A stretch of DNA of 64,000 nucleotides from DASUPK01 sp963815665 (GTDB taxonomy: Bacteria; Actinomycetota; Thermoleophilia; Solirubrobacterales; 70-9). The notes beneath the pieces are model-generated. The model made no database searches, was not told where the DNA came from, and worked only from the letters and a program-made list of their open reading frames with translations. Location of the stretch: assembly GCA_963815665.1 (NCBI GenBank), contig CAWFHN010000016.1:252029-316028 (forward strand), written 5' to 3'. This document shows positions 52,667 to 61,173 of this stretch, piece by piece; the stretch's first letter is position 1, and every line of letters begins with the position of its first letter. The translations under genes were made by a program, and so were the position numbers.

Positions 52667-53251
52667 ATTAGAACCCGCAAGAGCCGCGGCCGTCCCGCGG
52701 CGGCGAGCCGGGACGACGTGCTCGACGCGGGGCTCCACCGCTACCTCCGCGGTCGCCGCGTCGACGTGCAGGCGATCGCGGCCGAGCTGGGGGTCGGCCG
52801 GGCGACGATCTACCGCTGGTTCGGGTCGCGGGAGAAGCTGATCGGCGAGGTGATCATCCGCGCCACCGAGCCCGTCCTCGTCGAGGCCCGCTCCGGCCTC
52901 GCCGGCATGGGCGGCGTGGGGCTGCTCGACACCTTCGATCGCTTCAACCGGTCACTCGCCGACGCCCCGGCGCTCCGCGCATTCGTCGAGCAGGAGCGGG
53001 ACGCCGCGCTGCGCATCATCGCCTCGGGCGCGGGCCTCGTCCAGCCGCGGATGGTGGAGCTGATCGCGGGACTGATCGAAGAGGAGGCCGAGGCCGGCAC
53101 CTATGCGCCGCCGGTCGAGCCCTCGACGCTCGGCTACGCCATCGTGCGCCTGGCCGAGGCCTTCCTCTTCAACGACGCCGTCGCCGGAATCCGGGGCGAC
53201 GTCGACCGCCTTCGCGAGGTCGAGGCCGCGCTTCTCGGCGTCCCGTCGTAG
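52658..53251 (+). CDS. TetR family regulator, QsdR-like
   Basis: A 197-residue regulator. The DNA-binding domain is VDVQAIAAELGVGRATIYRW then FGSREKLIGEVIIRATEP. The C-terminal half, with QERDAALRIIASGAGLVQPR and PSTLGYAIVRLAEAFLFND, matches the QsdR-type TetR group. Some QsdR proteins control quorum-signal lactone degradation, but that is not evidence for it here. It is divergent from the secreted hydrolase and ends before a hairpin. Confidence 0.88.
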   Translation: MSQIRTRKSRGRPAAASRDDVLDAGLHRYLRGRRVDVQAIAAELGVGRATIYRWFGSREKLIGEVIIRATEPVLVEARSGLAGMGGVGLLDTFDRFNRSLADAPALRAFVEQERDAALRIIASGAGLVQPRMVELIAGLIEEEAEAGTYAPPVEPSTLGYAIVRLAEAFLFNDAVAGIRGDVDRLREVEAALLGVPS

Positions 53252-53257
53252 CCGGCG

Positions 53258-53283
53258 CAAGTCCCGATTCGCCCGGGGACTTG
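53258..53283 (+). terminator. Candidate intrinsic terminator after the QsdR-like gene
   Basis: CAAGTCCC (53258-53265) and GGGACTTG (53276-53283) make a perfect 8-bp stem with a 10-base loop, 7 bases after the TetR stop. TTAATGAG follows, a short A/T run. The next gene on the same strand starts at 53321. Confidence 0.5.
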
Positions 53284-53320
53284 TTAATGAGTGGTGAACG
53301 ATTTCGCCTAGGCTGCCCGG

Positions 53321-54367
53321 ATGAGCAGCACCGCGGTGGCCGAGGCCAGCACGGCCGGGGCCGCCGAACGAGAGAGGGATCCAGACCGAGGATTGCGGTC
53401 CCATTGGGCCGCCCGCCTCGCCCTGCCGGCGATCTACCTGCTCGGGACGGCGGTGGCCATAGACCGGGTTGGCCTCCCCTACTCCCAGGACTGGATCTTC
53501 GTCTGGATCGTCGGCCTGATGCTCGTCTTCTCACTCGCCGACGGGCAGCACACCGTGAGGCGCCTGGTCAAGGACTGGCTGCCGATCATCGTCGCCCTGC
53601 TCGCCTATGACCTGCTCCGTGGCGTCGCCGACGGCAATCTCTTCGCGATCCACTGGGGCGCGCCCGTCCACGCCGACAAGGTGCTCGGGCTCGGCCAGGT
53701 CCCGACCATCCGCCTTCAGGACGCGCTCTACACCCCGGGCCACCTGCACTTCTGGGACTACGCGGCGTTCTCTTTCTGGTTCTCGCACTTCTTCGCGACC
53801 CTGCTGGTCGGGGTCGGGATCTGGCTCTACGCGTACCGGTGGTTCCACCGCTTCGCCGCCTGCATCGTGCTGCTGGCGGCAATGGGTCTCGTCACCTACG
53901 TGATCTTCCCGGCCGCGCCGCCCTGGCTCGCCGGCGATCACGGCTACCTGCCCCACACCTACCGGATCACCCACGCGGTGGTGAACAACCTCCCGGTGCC
54001 GAAGGCCGGGGCGATGTTCCAGAAGGGAACCGACTGGGGCAACGACGTGGCGGCGGTGCCCTCCCTGCACGCGGGATACACGGCGCTGATCGCGATCTTC
54101 CTCTGGCCGCGCCTCAAGCGGAAGTGGCGCCCGTTGCTGCTGGCCTATCCGCTGGGGATGGCCCTCTCGCTGATGTACCTGGGCGAGCACTACCTGATCG
54201 ACATCCTGCTCGGCTGGGCGTACGCCGCGGCCACGGTCTACGTCGTCGACTGGGGGGCTGAGCGGTGGGCGGAACGACGGGCAGGTAGGGATGAACGGCT
54301 TCTGACATCAACGGCGGCCGCAAACACCGCCGCCGCACCTACGGCCACAAGCGGCGGCTCACGCTAG
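53321..54367 (+). CDS. PAP2-family membrane phosphatase (inositol phosphotransferase-like)
   Basis: A 348-residue membrane protein with about six hydrophobic segments. The PAP2 motifs are in the last third: AAVPSLHAGYTALIAIFLWP near 245 (PSxH) and LMYLGEHYLIDILLGWAYAA near 285 (the H-x3-D end). The whole resembles the PAP2_3/inositolphosphotransferase group, which handles lipid phosphates or inositol-phosphate transfer. The C-terminal tail is rich in A and T and is probably disordered. The ATG at 53321 follows a terminator. Confidence 0.85.
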   Translation: MSSTAVAEASTAGAAERERDPDRGLRSHWAARLALPAIYLLGTAVAIDRVGLPYSQDWIFVWIVGLMLVFSLADGQHTVRRLVKDWLPIIVALLAYDLLRGVADGNLFAIHWGAPVHADKVLGLGQVPTIRLQDALYTPGHLHFWDYAAFSFWFSHFFATLLVGVGIWLYAYRWFHRFAACIVLLAAMGLVTYVIFPAAPPWLAGDHGYLPHTYRITHAVVNNLPVPKAGAMFQKGTDWGNDVAAVPSLHAGYTALIAIFLWPRLKRKWRPLLLAYPLGMALSLMYLGEHYLIDILLGWAYAAATVYVVDWGAERWAERRAGRDERLLTSTAAANTAAAPTATSGGSR

Positions 54368-54377
54368 CGTCCGGGGC

Positions 54378-55241
54378 GTGCCGCGCCCCCTGCTCGCCGT
54401 CGATGCGCCCTCGATGCTCTTCCGGGCGTTCTACGCCCTTCCCAAGTCGATCAAGGGGCCGGATGGCAAGCCGGTCAACGCCCTGCTGGGAACCGCGAAC
54501 CTGATCCTGCGGGAGGTCGAGCGGCACGAGCCGCGGGCGGTGGTGCTCTGCTTCGGTCCCGATGCCGCGGCCTACCGGGTCGAGCTGTTCCCGGCCTACC
54601 ACGCCGATCGCGAGGCGGCGTTCCCCGACGAGCTGGGACCCCAGTGGGTGGACTCGGCCGACTTCTTCGGCGCCTTCGGCTGGACGGTCGCCGCGTCGGA
54701 GACCCTCGAGGCCGACGACCTCCTCCATTCGTTCGCCGAGAAGGAGCGAAAGGCCGGCGGGCGGGCGCTGCTGATGACGGGGGACCGCGACATGTTCCAG
54801 TGCGCGAGCGGCTCGGTGAAGGTGCTCTACGTCAGCACCGGCAAGCAGGGCGGCCAGCCGATGGGGCCGGCCGAGGTCAAGGAGCGCTACGGGATCGCGC
54901 CCAAGCTCGTCCCGGACCTGATCGCGCTGCGCGGCGATCCCTCCGACGGCATCCCCGGCGCCAAGGGCGTCGGGGAGAAGACGGCGGTCGAGCTGCTTCG
55001 CAAGCACGGCTCGCTGGAGAAGGTCCTCAACGCCGCGATCAGAGAGACGCGCCCGGCGCTGCGGACGTCGTTGATCGGCGACCGCGAGCAGCTGCTCGCG
55101 TTCAAGGACATGGCCACCCTGCGCACCGAGAAGGTCGGTCGCCCTCGCGACAAGCGCACGGACTACCGCGGCGCCGCCAAAGCGGCTCGCGCTCGCGGCA
55201 TGAACCGGCTCGCCGACCGGCTCGAGGAGATGGCGCCCTAG
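54378..55241 (+). CDS. 5'-3' exonuclease (FEN-like, Pol I N-terminal domain type)
   Basis: A 287-residue single-domain 5' nuclease, like the exonuclease part of DNA polymerase I. LLAVDAPSMLFRAFYALPKS at the start, ASETLEADDLLHSFAEKERK and LLMTGDRDMFQCA with metal-binding acidic residues near 115-140, and the helix-hairpin-helix GDPSDGIPGAKGVGEKTAVE near 190 are all present. Such proteins process flaps and Okazaki fragments. The GTG at 54378 lies 10 bases after the PAP2 gene. Confidence 0.92.
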   Translation: MPRPLLAVDAPSMLFRAFYALPKSIKGPDGKPVNALLGTANLILREVERHEPRAVVLCFGPDAAAYRVELFPAYHADREAAFPDELGPQWVDSADFFGAFGWTVAASETLEADDLLHSFAEKERKAGGRALLMTGDRDMFQCASGSVKVLYVSTGKQGGQPMGPAEVKERYGIAPKLVPDLIALRGDPSDGIPGAKGVGEKTAVELLRKHGSLEKVLNAAIRETRPALRTSLIGDREQLLAFKDMATLRTEKVGRPRDKRTDYRGAAKAARARGMNRLADRLEEMAP

Positions 55242-56059
55242 GGAACCGGAGCCGCCGCCGGCTCGAAGCTCTCGCCGGGCCCGAGCAGGCGAGCCGCGTA
55301 GCCGCGATCGCCGGTGGCGGCCTCGAAGCGCTCCGCGGGCCCCGAGACCGGCTGATACCAGGGGTCGATCTCGAAGCCGTCGTAGTGCATGCCGACGAGC
55401 GTCCCCGCGTTGAGCACCTCGCCGGCGATGGCGGCCTGCTCCGGCTCGAGCGCAGACGCCAGAGGGCTCGGCGGCTGCAGGTGCGGGAAGTTCACCACCG
55501 CGCCGTTGATGGGGGCGAAGACGACGTCGAAGGGCCCGTGGCGCTGGGCCATCCGCCACCAGTAGCCATGGAAGATCGTGTCCCCGAGATGAAGGACCCG
55601 CTGCCCGCCGGCCTCGACCGCCCAGGAGACCTGAGGGTCGCCGAGCCCGTCGACCGCGGGCAGCGCCGTCAACGTGAAGGGGCCGATCTCGAAGCTCTCC
55701 CAGATCTCCACCGCCCTTCGCCGCAGGCCCGCCGCCTCGAGCTCCGCGGTCGCCTGGGCCAGCGCGAGGTTCTCGAAATCGGAGCCGCCGGGCCAGGCCG
55801 GCTCGTGGACGGCGGCGTCATCGGCCAGCGCTCCGGCCAGCGCGCCCGCGTCGGTGTGGTCGCGGTGCAGGTGGCTGACGAGCCCCGCGACCGCGCTCCC
55901 CCGCGCCTCGGGTGCGACCACGGACGGCAGCTGCGCGCGCGCGGCATCGTCCCCCAGGGCGGCGAAGGTCGCGGCGGGGTCGGCCAGCGGATCGACCACG
56001 ATCGCGGCCCCGTCCGCCTCGATCTCGACCCCCGCCCAACCCAGCCAACGGACCTTCAT
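55238..56059 (-). CDS. MBL-fold metallohydrolase
   Basis: A 273-residue metallo-beta-lactamase-fold protein of the UlaG/NAPE-PLD-like kind. VRWLGWAGVEIEADGAAIVV begins the fold. VSHLHRDHTDAGAL near residue 62 is the HxHxDH zinc motif, LHLGDTIFHGYWW near 165 supplies another ligand, and GTLVGMHYDGFEID near 225 the last. The natural substrate is unknown. It is convergent with the exonuclease gene, overlapping by 4 bases, and divergent from a TetR gene. Confidence 0.88.
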   Translation of the reverse strand: MKVRWLGWAGVEIEADGAAIVVDPLADPAATFAALGDDAARAQLPSVVAPEARGSAVAGLVSHLHRDHTDAGALAGALADDAAVHEPAWPGGSDFENLALAQATAELEAAGLRRRAVEIWESFEIGPFTLTALPAVDGLGDPQVSWAVEAGGQRVLHLGDTIFHGYWWRMAQRHGPFDVVFAPINGAVVNFPHLQPPSPLASALEPEQAAIAGEVLNAGTLVGMHYDGFEIDPWYQPVSGPAERFEAATGDRGYAARLLGPGESFEPAAAPVP

Positions 56060-56092
56060 CTGCGCTCCTCGCCTCCTCGATTATTACGGACG

Positions 56093-56102
56093 ACCGTACG
56101 GT
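56093..56102. promoter_or_regulatory. Short palindrome at the MBL/TetR divergent start
   Basis: ACCGTACGGT is a perfect 10-bp palindrome 3 bases before the TetR ATG at 56106. A related arm pair, TACGG/CCGTA, starts just upstream at 56086. Together they give overlapping symmetric half-sites as expected of a TetR operator between the two genes. Confidence 0.5.
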
Positions 56103-56105
56103 ATC

Positions 56106-56720
56106 ATGCCTCCCATGCCCCGCCGTTCCGCAGCAGCCGTCGCCGAGACCCGGGCCGCCGTCACCGAGGTCGCGGTCGACCGCGCCTCGGTCGAGGGCCT
56201 CGAGGGCCTCACCATCGGCGGCCTAGCCGGCGAGGCGGAGATGCGGAAGAGCAGCCTCTTCAGCCTCTTCGGCAGCAAGCAGGGCCTGCAGCTCGCGACG
56301 CTGGAGGCCGCGATTGAGGGGTTCCGCGCCGAGGTCTGGGGGCCGGTCGGAGATCGGCGACCCGGGAAGGACCGCCTGCTGGCCCTCTGCGACAGCTGGC
56401 TCGCCTACCACGAGCGCGAGTCGCTCCCCGGCGGGTGCTTCCTCACCACAGCGACGGTCGAGTTCGACGCCAGGCCGGGCCCGCTCCGCGACGCCGTCGC
56501 CGGGACGATGGATCGCTGGCTGCGGACGCTCGAGCGCGAGGTCGCCCTCGCCGTCGAGTCCGGCGAGCTGCCGGCTGGCACCGAGCCGGCCGACGTCGCC
56601 TTCCAGCTGAACGCCCTCGCGGCCGCGGCGAGCTACGGCTTCCAGCTCACGCGAGACCCCGAGGTCTTCGCGCGCGCTCGGCGTTCGATGCGGATGACGC
56701 TCGGCGCCAAACAGCACTGA
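56106..56720 (+). CDS. TetR family transcriptional regulator
   Basis: A 204-residue regulator (a second ATG at 56115 is also possible). The DNA-binding domain is GLEGLTIGGLAGEAEMRKSS then LFSLFGSKQGLQLATLEAAI. The C-terminal part, with AYHERESLPGGCFLTTATVE, matches the TetR_C_16-like group. It is divergent from the MBL hydrolase and probably represses both. It ends 26 bases before the next gene on the same strand. Confidence 0.88.
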   Translation: MPPMPRRSAAAVAETRAAVTEVAVDRASVEGLEGLTIGGLAGEAEMRKSSLFSLFGSKQGLQLATLEAAIEGFRAEVWGPVGDRRPGKDRLLALCDSWLAYHERESLPGGCFLTTATVEFDARPGPLRDAVAGTMDRWLRTLEREVALAVESGELPAGTEPADVAFQLNALAAAASYGFQLTRDPEVFARARRSMRMTLGAKQH

Positions 56721-56746
56721 CCCGGGCATGCCGTAGCCTGCTGAGA

Positions 56747-58027
56747 ATGGCCCCCTCGGTGCAGGAGGGCGTCCAAACCGCGGGCCACGAAGTCATCGCC
56801 CTGCTGGGAGTCTGGCTGGCCCTGTTCGCGTCCGCGTGCTGCGCCTCCTCCGACCCCTCCGGTTCCTCGGCATACCGGTCGGTGGGTGAGCCGTGCAATT
56901 CCTCGCGATTGTTTGCCGCCGACAGCGTCTGGAACGCCTGCCTCCCCGCGAACGCTCCCATCGATTCGAGATCCAGGGAGATGGCCGAAGGGGTTCTTCA
57001 CGAAGTGAATCGAGAGACATCGGCGGGGACTGGGCCCTACATCCAAACGGACAGCTACAGCACGCCGCTTTACGTTGTGCGCGCAAAGCAGCCGGTTGTC
57101 CGCGTGTCGCTCGACGATCCGCACCGAGCCTGGCGAAAAGGCCTGCAATGCGCCTTTCGGAAGGTCCCGATCCCGAAACGTGCGCGGCCGGCTGCGGGTA
57201 CCGACGCGCACATGACCGTATGGCAACCCTCGCGCGACCGGCTCTGGGAGTTCTGGCAGGCCCGCAGGGAGCGTGACGGCTGGCATGCGAGCTGGGGTGG
57301 GGCGATGAAGCATGTCTCGCAAAGCCCCGGCTATTTCGATGCGAGGTCCTGGCCGCGCCTTTCGAAGAGCTACTGGGGGGCAACCGCCACCAGCCTGCCC
57401 GTGGTGGCCGGGACGATGCTCGTCAGAGAGCTTCGCGCGGGAGAGGTTAAGCATGCGCTGGCGCTCAGCCTGCCTGCTCCCCGCGCCGGTGTGTTCGCCT
57501 GGCCGGCACAGAGGACCGACGGCACGGGCCCTCCTGGCGCGATTCCGGAGGGCGCCCGTCTTCGAATCGATCCGAACCTGAATCTGGAGAATCTCGACCT
57601 GCCGCGGATGACATTGATCATGGCCAGGGCGGCACAGCGGTACGGCATGATCGTCCGGGACCAGACGGGTGTCGCGATCGGCTTCTATGGGCAGGACCCC
57701 GTCAAGGCGAAGAGAGACCCCTACGGGGGGCTGAGCGGTTTCTTCGGCGGTCAATCCCCGACGCAGTTGCTCGCCAGATTCCCGTGGGACAGCCTCGAGG
57801 TGGTGCGGATGAGGCTCTGCGTCATCCGGTCCCTGTCCGGAGAGCTAGGCCGGCCCGGCTTCGGCGGTGGACCCGCGGCCGGGGTCCCGAACGCGCACCG
57901 GCCGGATTCCGGCGAGGCGGGCCAGCGCAGCCTGGGCGCTGGAGCTGACAACCGCGATGCGCTGGGCCGCCGCACGAGACGGAGGAAAGCCTCGACCGGT
58001 CCGGCGGTGCTCAGATCCACGGCGTAG
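56747..58027 (+). CDS. Exported protein of an unrecognised conserved-looking family; C-terminus probably wrong
   Basis: About 426 residues from the ATG at 56747. A hydrophobic N-terminal stretch (VIALLGVWLALFASACCASS) looks like a signal or lipoprotein peptide, but the lipobox is weak. The body has strikingly conserved-looking blocks: AGTDAHMTVWQPSRDRLWEF near 165, GWHASWGGAMKHVSQSPGYF near 195, YWGATATSLPVVAGTMLVRE near 215, and RYGMIVRDQTGVAIGFYGQD near 320. The pattern suggests an enzyme or wall-binding protein, but I do not recognise it. The last 60 residues are low-complexity and lie antisense to the glycosyltransferase, so the true end is probably near 57835 and lost by a frameshift. 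Confidence 0.6.
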   Translation: MAPSVQEGVQTAGHEVIALLGVWLALFASACCASSDPSGSSAYRSVGEPCNSSRLFAADSVWNACLPANAPIDSRSREMAEGVLHEVNRETSAGTGPYIQTDSYSTPLYVVRAKQPVVRVSLDDPHRAWRKGLQCAFRKVPIPKRARPAAGTDAHMTVWQPSRDRLWEFWQARRERDGWHASWGGAMKHVSQSPGYFDARSWPRLSKSYWGATATSLPVVAGTMLVRELRAGEVKHALALSLPAPRAGVFAWPAQRTDGTGPPGAIPEGARLRIDPNLNLENLDLPRMTLIMARAAQRYGMIVRDQTGVAIGFYGQDPVKAKRDPYGGLSGFFGGQSPTQLLARFPWDSLEVVRMRLCVIRSLSGELGRPGFGGGPAAGVPNAHRPDSGEAGQRSLGAGADNRDALGRRTRRRKASTGPAVLRSTA

Positions 58028-59043
58028 CGATCCTCCTCGGGAATCGCGGCGGGGTCGCCACCGGACAGGACCGCAACGGATGGTGCTCCGCTCGAGCCCA
58101 GCCGACTGGCCCTCCGGCGCATCCCGACGCGTTGACGACAGACATCCATCACGCCGACTATCCGCTGGGGGCTTCGAGAAGGTCAGGAGGAACCTGCGAA
58201 GGGCACCGGGGGTGCCGGCTCGCCGTTGGGCCCGGAAGCGATCCCACGCGGTGACGCCCGTGCGGCGCTCGACCAATCGTCGCGACCACCACGTCTCCTC
58301 GGAAAATGAACGTGCAATGGCGAGATGGGCAGCGTGCATCTCCTCCCAGTCCGACGACAGCTGATCGGAGTGAGCGTGATACCGGACCCCCACCCTCGGT
58401 GGAAAGCGCTGCCTGCCCACGAGCCAAGACGCGACACCATATGTCGAGGTCCTCGCAGAGCCCATCCCGAAATCCACCCGCCGCCAATGCAGTGTCCCGA
58501 TGGATCATCGCGGCGCTGTCCGGAATCGGGTTCTCGGGGTGAAGGAGGACGCGCCGGTGAAGTCAGGGTCGTGGTCTCCTCGGCAAGGGTCCCATGGAAG
58601 CCGAGCTCACTCGAGTCCGGCTTGCACTCGACGCAGGAGGCGGCGACCAGCACGTTCCCGGGGATCAGGGACCAGAGGACCCCGAGATGATGCGGAAGCC
58701 ATTCGTCATCGGAGTCGAGTAGGGCCACCCAGTCGTATCGAGCCGCCCTCATGCCGGTTTCCTTCGCGGCAGCCGTTCCCAGGTTTCGCTCATGCCGAAT
58801 GACGCGAGCGCCGCTCGCCTCGGCGACCTCGGCGGTGCCGTCGGTTGAACCGTCATCGACCACGATCACCTCGGCCGGTTGCCTCGGCCGCTGCGAAGCG
58901 ACGCTCCGCAATGCCCGGCGCAGCAGCTCCGGGCGGTTGAAGACCGAGATCACAACCGATACGGGAAGAGGTCCCTGCGAGTGCACGTCGATCGGTCTCC
59001 TCACATGGACGGTTGTGGTCGCGGGATGTTTCGACCCGCCCAC
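57845..59043 (-). pseudogene. Glycosyltransferase family 2 gene broken by four single-base shifts
   Basis: The N-terminal part is intact GT2: LPVSVVISVFNRPELLRRAL, IVVDDGSTDGTAEVAEASG, and DWVALLDSDDEWLPHHLGVL. Then the frame breaks near 58548, 58393, 58174 and 57970. The protein continues in other frames as NPIPDSAAMIHRDTALAAGG/FRDGLCEDLDIWCRVLARG, YHAHSDQLSSDWEEMHAAHL/AIARS, IVGVMDVCRQRVGM, and AQRIAVVSSSAQAALARLAG to a stop at 57845. The shifts are three insertions and one deletion, some in or near G or C runs. Decay and sequence error are both possible. The start may be 58986 (GTG). Confidence 0.7.
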
Positions 59044-60560
59044 TTCGAGCCGGGTGCGACGGCGCTGACGACGGCCTCGGCTCGCGCACGATCGCGTGGG
59101 AGCGTCCCACCGACGACCAGGAGGACGGCTGCGTATGCGACGGAGCCGACGGTGAGTGCGGTCAGCAGGCCGAGCATCCCGGGTAGGACCGGGTCGATCA
59201 CGCGTGCGACGACGAACCCGCCGGCGTAGGCGGCGACCAGCCCTGCCAGCTGGCGAACCGGCCAGAGCTGAAGGATCGGCTGCGAGAGGTGGGCCCGCAA
59301 CACGACGAGCTGCACACCGAGCTGTACGCAGGACCCGAGCGTGACGCCCAGAGCAGCGCCGGTCACGCCCATTGAGATCGTCAAGACGATGGTCAGCGGG
59401 ATCGTGGCCGCCATCCGAACGCCTGCGAGCGCGGTCGTCGCCAGGGGTCTCCCGACCGCAAGCAGGGCATCCGACTGGATGTTCGTCATCGTCGAGATCG
59501 CCGGCACGAGGAGGACGAGCGCGAGCGCCGTGGATGCGCTGGAGAACCCCGGTCCGAAGAGCGCCATGACACCCGCGGCCGCCCCCCCGCCGACGGACGC
59601 CGGGAGGAACATCCCCCCGGCGACATACCTCTGCGAATCGACGAGAGCGCGATCGAAGCCGGACTGGTCCTCCCCGACGTGTCGCTCGACCAGGGTCGGG
59701 AACACCATCTCGGTGATCCGGTAGTTGAGCTCAACGAAGCGCTGACTCAGGGCCCACGCGCGGTTCCAGGCGCCGACGGCACCGAGCGAGCCATAGGCAC
59801 CGAGGATCCAGGTCCCGAGCTGATCGCTCACGCCGGTGGCGAGGGAGCCCGGGGTGACCTTCAGCCCGAACCGCAGGATGTCGGGCAGCTCTCGGAACCC
59901 GTCCCGGATCTCGCCTAGCGGTACCGACCACTGCATCCACTTCGGTGACACGTAGAGGCGATGCGCCAGCGAGGTCACCCACGATGCGACGGTGGAGAGA
60001 ATCAGGCCCCACACCGTCGGCATGAAGAAGCTGGCCACCACGGCGAGGGCCAGATAGGCGGCCATCTGATGAGTACGGATCCAGAACAGGTCGCGCCCGG
60101 CGCGAAATGCCGACAGTACGCCGTCGATGTTCCAGGCCGGGTTGGTGAACAACAGATAGCCGCCCAGGCTGACCATCGCCGGCGCGAACAGTTCGGGGTG
60201 CCCGATCGGGCCGTGAAAGAGGAGATACGTGCCCACCGCCGCGATCAACGACGAGACGATGGTCAGTGCGACCGAGAACATGAGCACTGGGACGAACAGG
60301 CCTGTCACCCGGGCGCTTCGGGGCGGCAACGGGGCGAGCAGGCGAATCAGCGCGGGTTGCTCGCGAACGCTGGAGAGGAACCAGACGGCCCCTGTTGGAG
60401 CGTAGGCGAGCGCGAACTCCCCGATGACGTCGATCCCGTAGATCCGAGCGGTGAGAATGCTCGATCCGAGGGCCAGGATCCCGCTGACGGCAAAGCTGAG
60501 GCCGCCGAACCCGAACGCAGTGAGGAACGACGGTCGCTTGCTGACCGGACCGTGATGCAT
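59001..60560 (-). CDS. Polysaccharide flippase (Wzx/MVF-like)
   Basis: A 519-residue integral membrane protein with about twelve to fourteen hydrophobic segments. SFLTAFGFGGLSFAVSGILA opens the usual flippase domain, AVGAWNRAWALSQRFVELNY and MTNIQSDALLAVGRPLATTA are typical mid-protein segments, and the pattern matches the polysaccharide biosynthesis/MVF group that flips lipid-linked glycans across the membrane. It overlaps the start region of the glycosyltransferase gene and follows the acyltransferase by 52 bases. Confidence 0.85.
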   Translation of the reverse strand: MHHGPVSKRPSFLTAFGFGGLSFAVSGILALGSSILTARIYGIDVIGEFALAYAPTGAVWFLSSVREQPALIRLLAPLPPRSARVTGLFVPVLMFSVALTIVSSLIAAVGTYLLFHGPIGHPELFAPAMVSLGGYLLFTNPAWNIDGVLSAFRAGRDLFWIRTHQMAAYLALAVVASFFMPTVWGLILSTVASWVTSLAHRLYVSPKWMQWSVPLGEIRDGFRELPDILRFGLKVTPGSLATGVSDQLGTWILGAYGSLGAVGAWNRAWALSQRFVELNYRITEMVFPTLVERHVGEDQSGFDRALVDSQRYVAGGMFLPASVGGGAAAGVMALFGPGFSSASTALALVLLVPAISTMTNIQSDALLAVGRPLATTALAGVRMAATIPLTIVLTISMGVTGAALGVTLGSCVQLGVQLVVLRAHLSQPILQLWPVRQLAGLVAAYAGGFVVARVIDPVLPGMLGLLTALTVGSVAYAAVLLVVGGTLPRDRARAEAVVSAVAPGSKWAGRNIPRPQPSM

Positions 60561-60612
60561 CGCCTATCCAACGGCCCGCCGCCCGGCTGCCTTACGCCAG
60601 ACGAGGACGCGT

Positions 60613-61167
60613 TCAGCGACTGAGCGCGCCCGCCCCGATCAACCGGGCCGGGTTGCGGGCGACGGTGCAGCCCGCGGGAACGTCTCTGGTGACCACCGCG
60701 CCGGCTCCCACCAGCGCATCCTCACCGATTCGCACGCCGCCGAGCACGATCGCGCCCGAGCCCAGGGAGGCCCCAGGCTCGACGATCGTCCTCTCCATCA
60801 CCCAGTCGTCATCGCCCTTCAGCCCCCCGTCCTCCCGCGTCGCGCGAGGATGCCTGTCGTTGATGAAGGTGACGCCGTGTCCGACGAAGACGCGGTCGCC
60901 GATGGTGACGCCGTCGCAGATGAAGGTGTGGCCCTCGATCTTGCAGTCCGATCCGATCACGGCGCCGCGCTCGATCTCGACGAAGGTGCCGATCTTCGTC
61001 CGGGATCCGATCGAGCAGCCGTAAAGGTTGGTGAACGCGTGGACGATCACGTCGTCCCCAAAGCGCACGTCGTCGATCAACCGGTGCGGCGCCCGGTTCG
61101 CGGGGTGCCCACCACTGCCTGGGCGAGGCTGCTCGCGAACTCGCCGGCGTACCGAAATCGGCCTCAT
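60613..61167 (-). CDS. Hexapeptide-repeat acyltransferase
   Basis: A 184-residue left-handed beta-helix transferase. Hexapeptide repeats run from DDVRFGDDVIVHAFTNLYGC through IGSRTKIGTFVEIERGAVIG and GASLGSGAIVLGGVRIGEDA to the end. The loop FVGHGVTFINDRHPRAT near 95 is typical of WbbJ/VioB-like sugar acetyltransferases. The first 30 residues are arginine-rich and might be a mis-start; TTG near the repeat start is possible. GGAGG lies directly before the ATG at 61167. It follows asnB by 6 bases, in the same operon. Confidence 0.85.
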   Translation of the reverse strand: MRPISVRRRVREQPRPGSGGHPANRAPHRLIDDVRFGDDVIVHAFTNLYGCSIGSRTKIGTFVEIERGAVIGSDCKIEGHTFICDGVTIGDRVFVGHGVTFINDRHPRATREDGGLKGDDDWVMERTIVEPGASLGSGAIVLGGVRIGEDALVGAGAVVTRDVPAGCTVARNPARLIGAGALSR

Positions 61168-61173
61168 CTCCTC

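Noticed and set aside
56633..57754. A 373-residue minus-strand frame opposite the unknown exported protein
   Set aside because: It lacks any domain-like pattern; the plus-strand blocks look far more protein-like.
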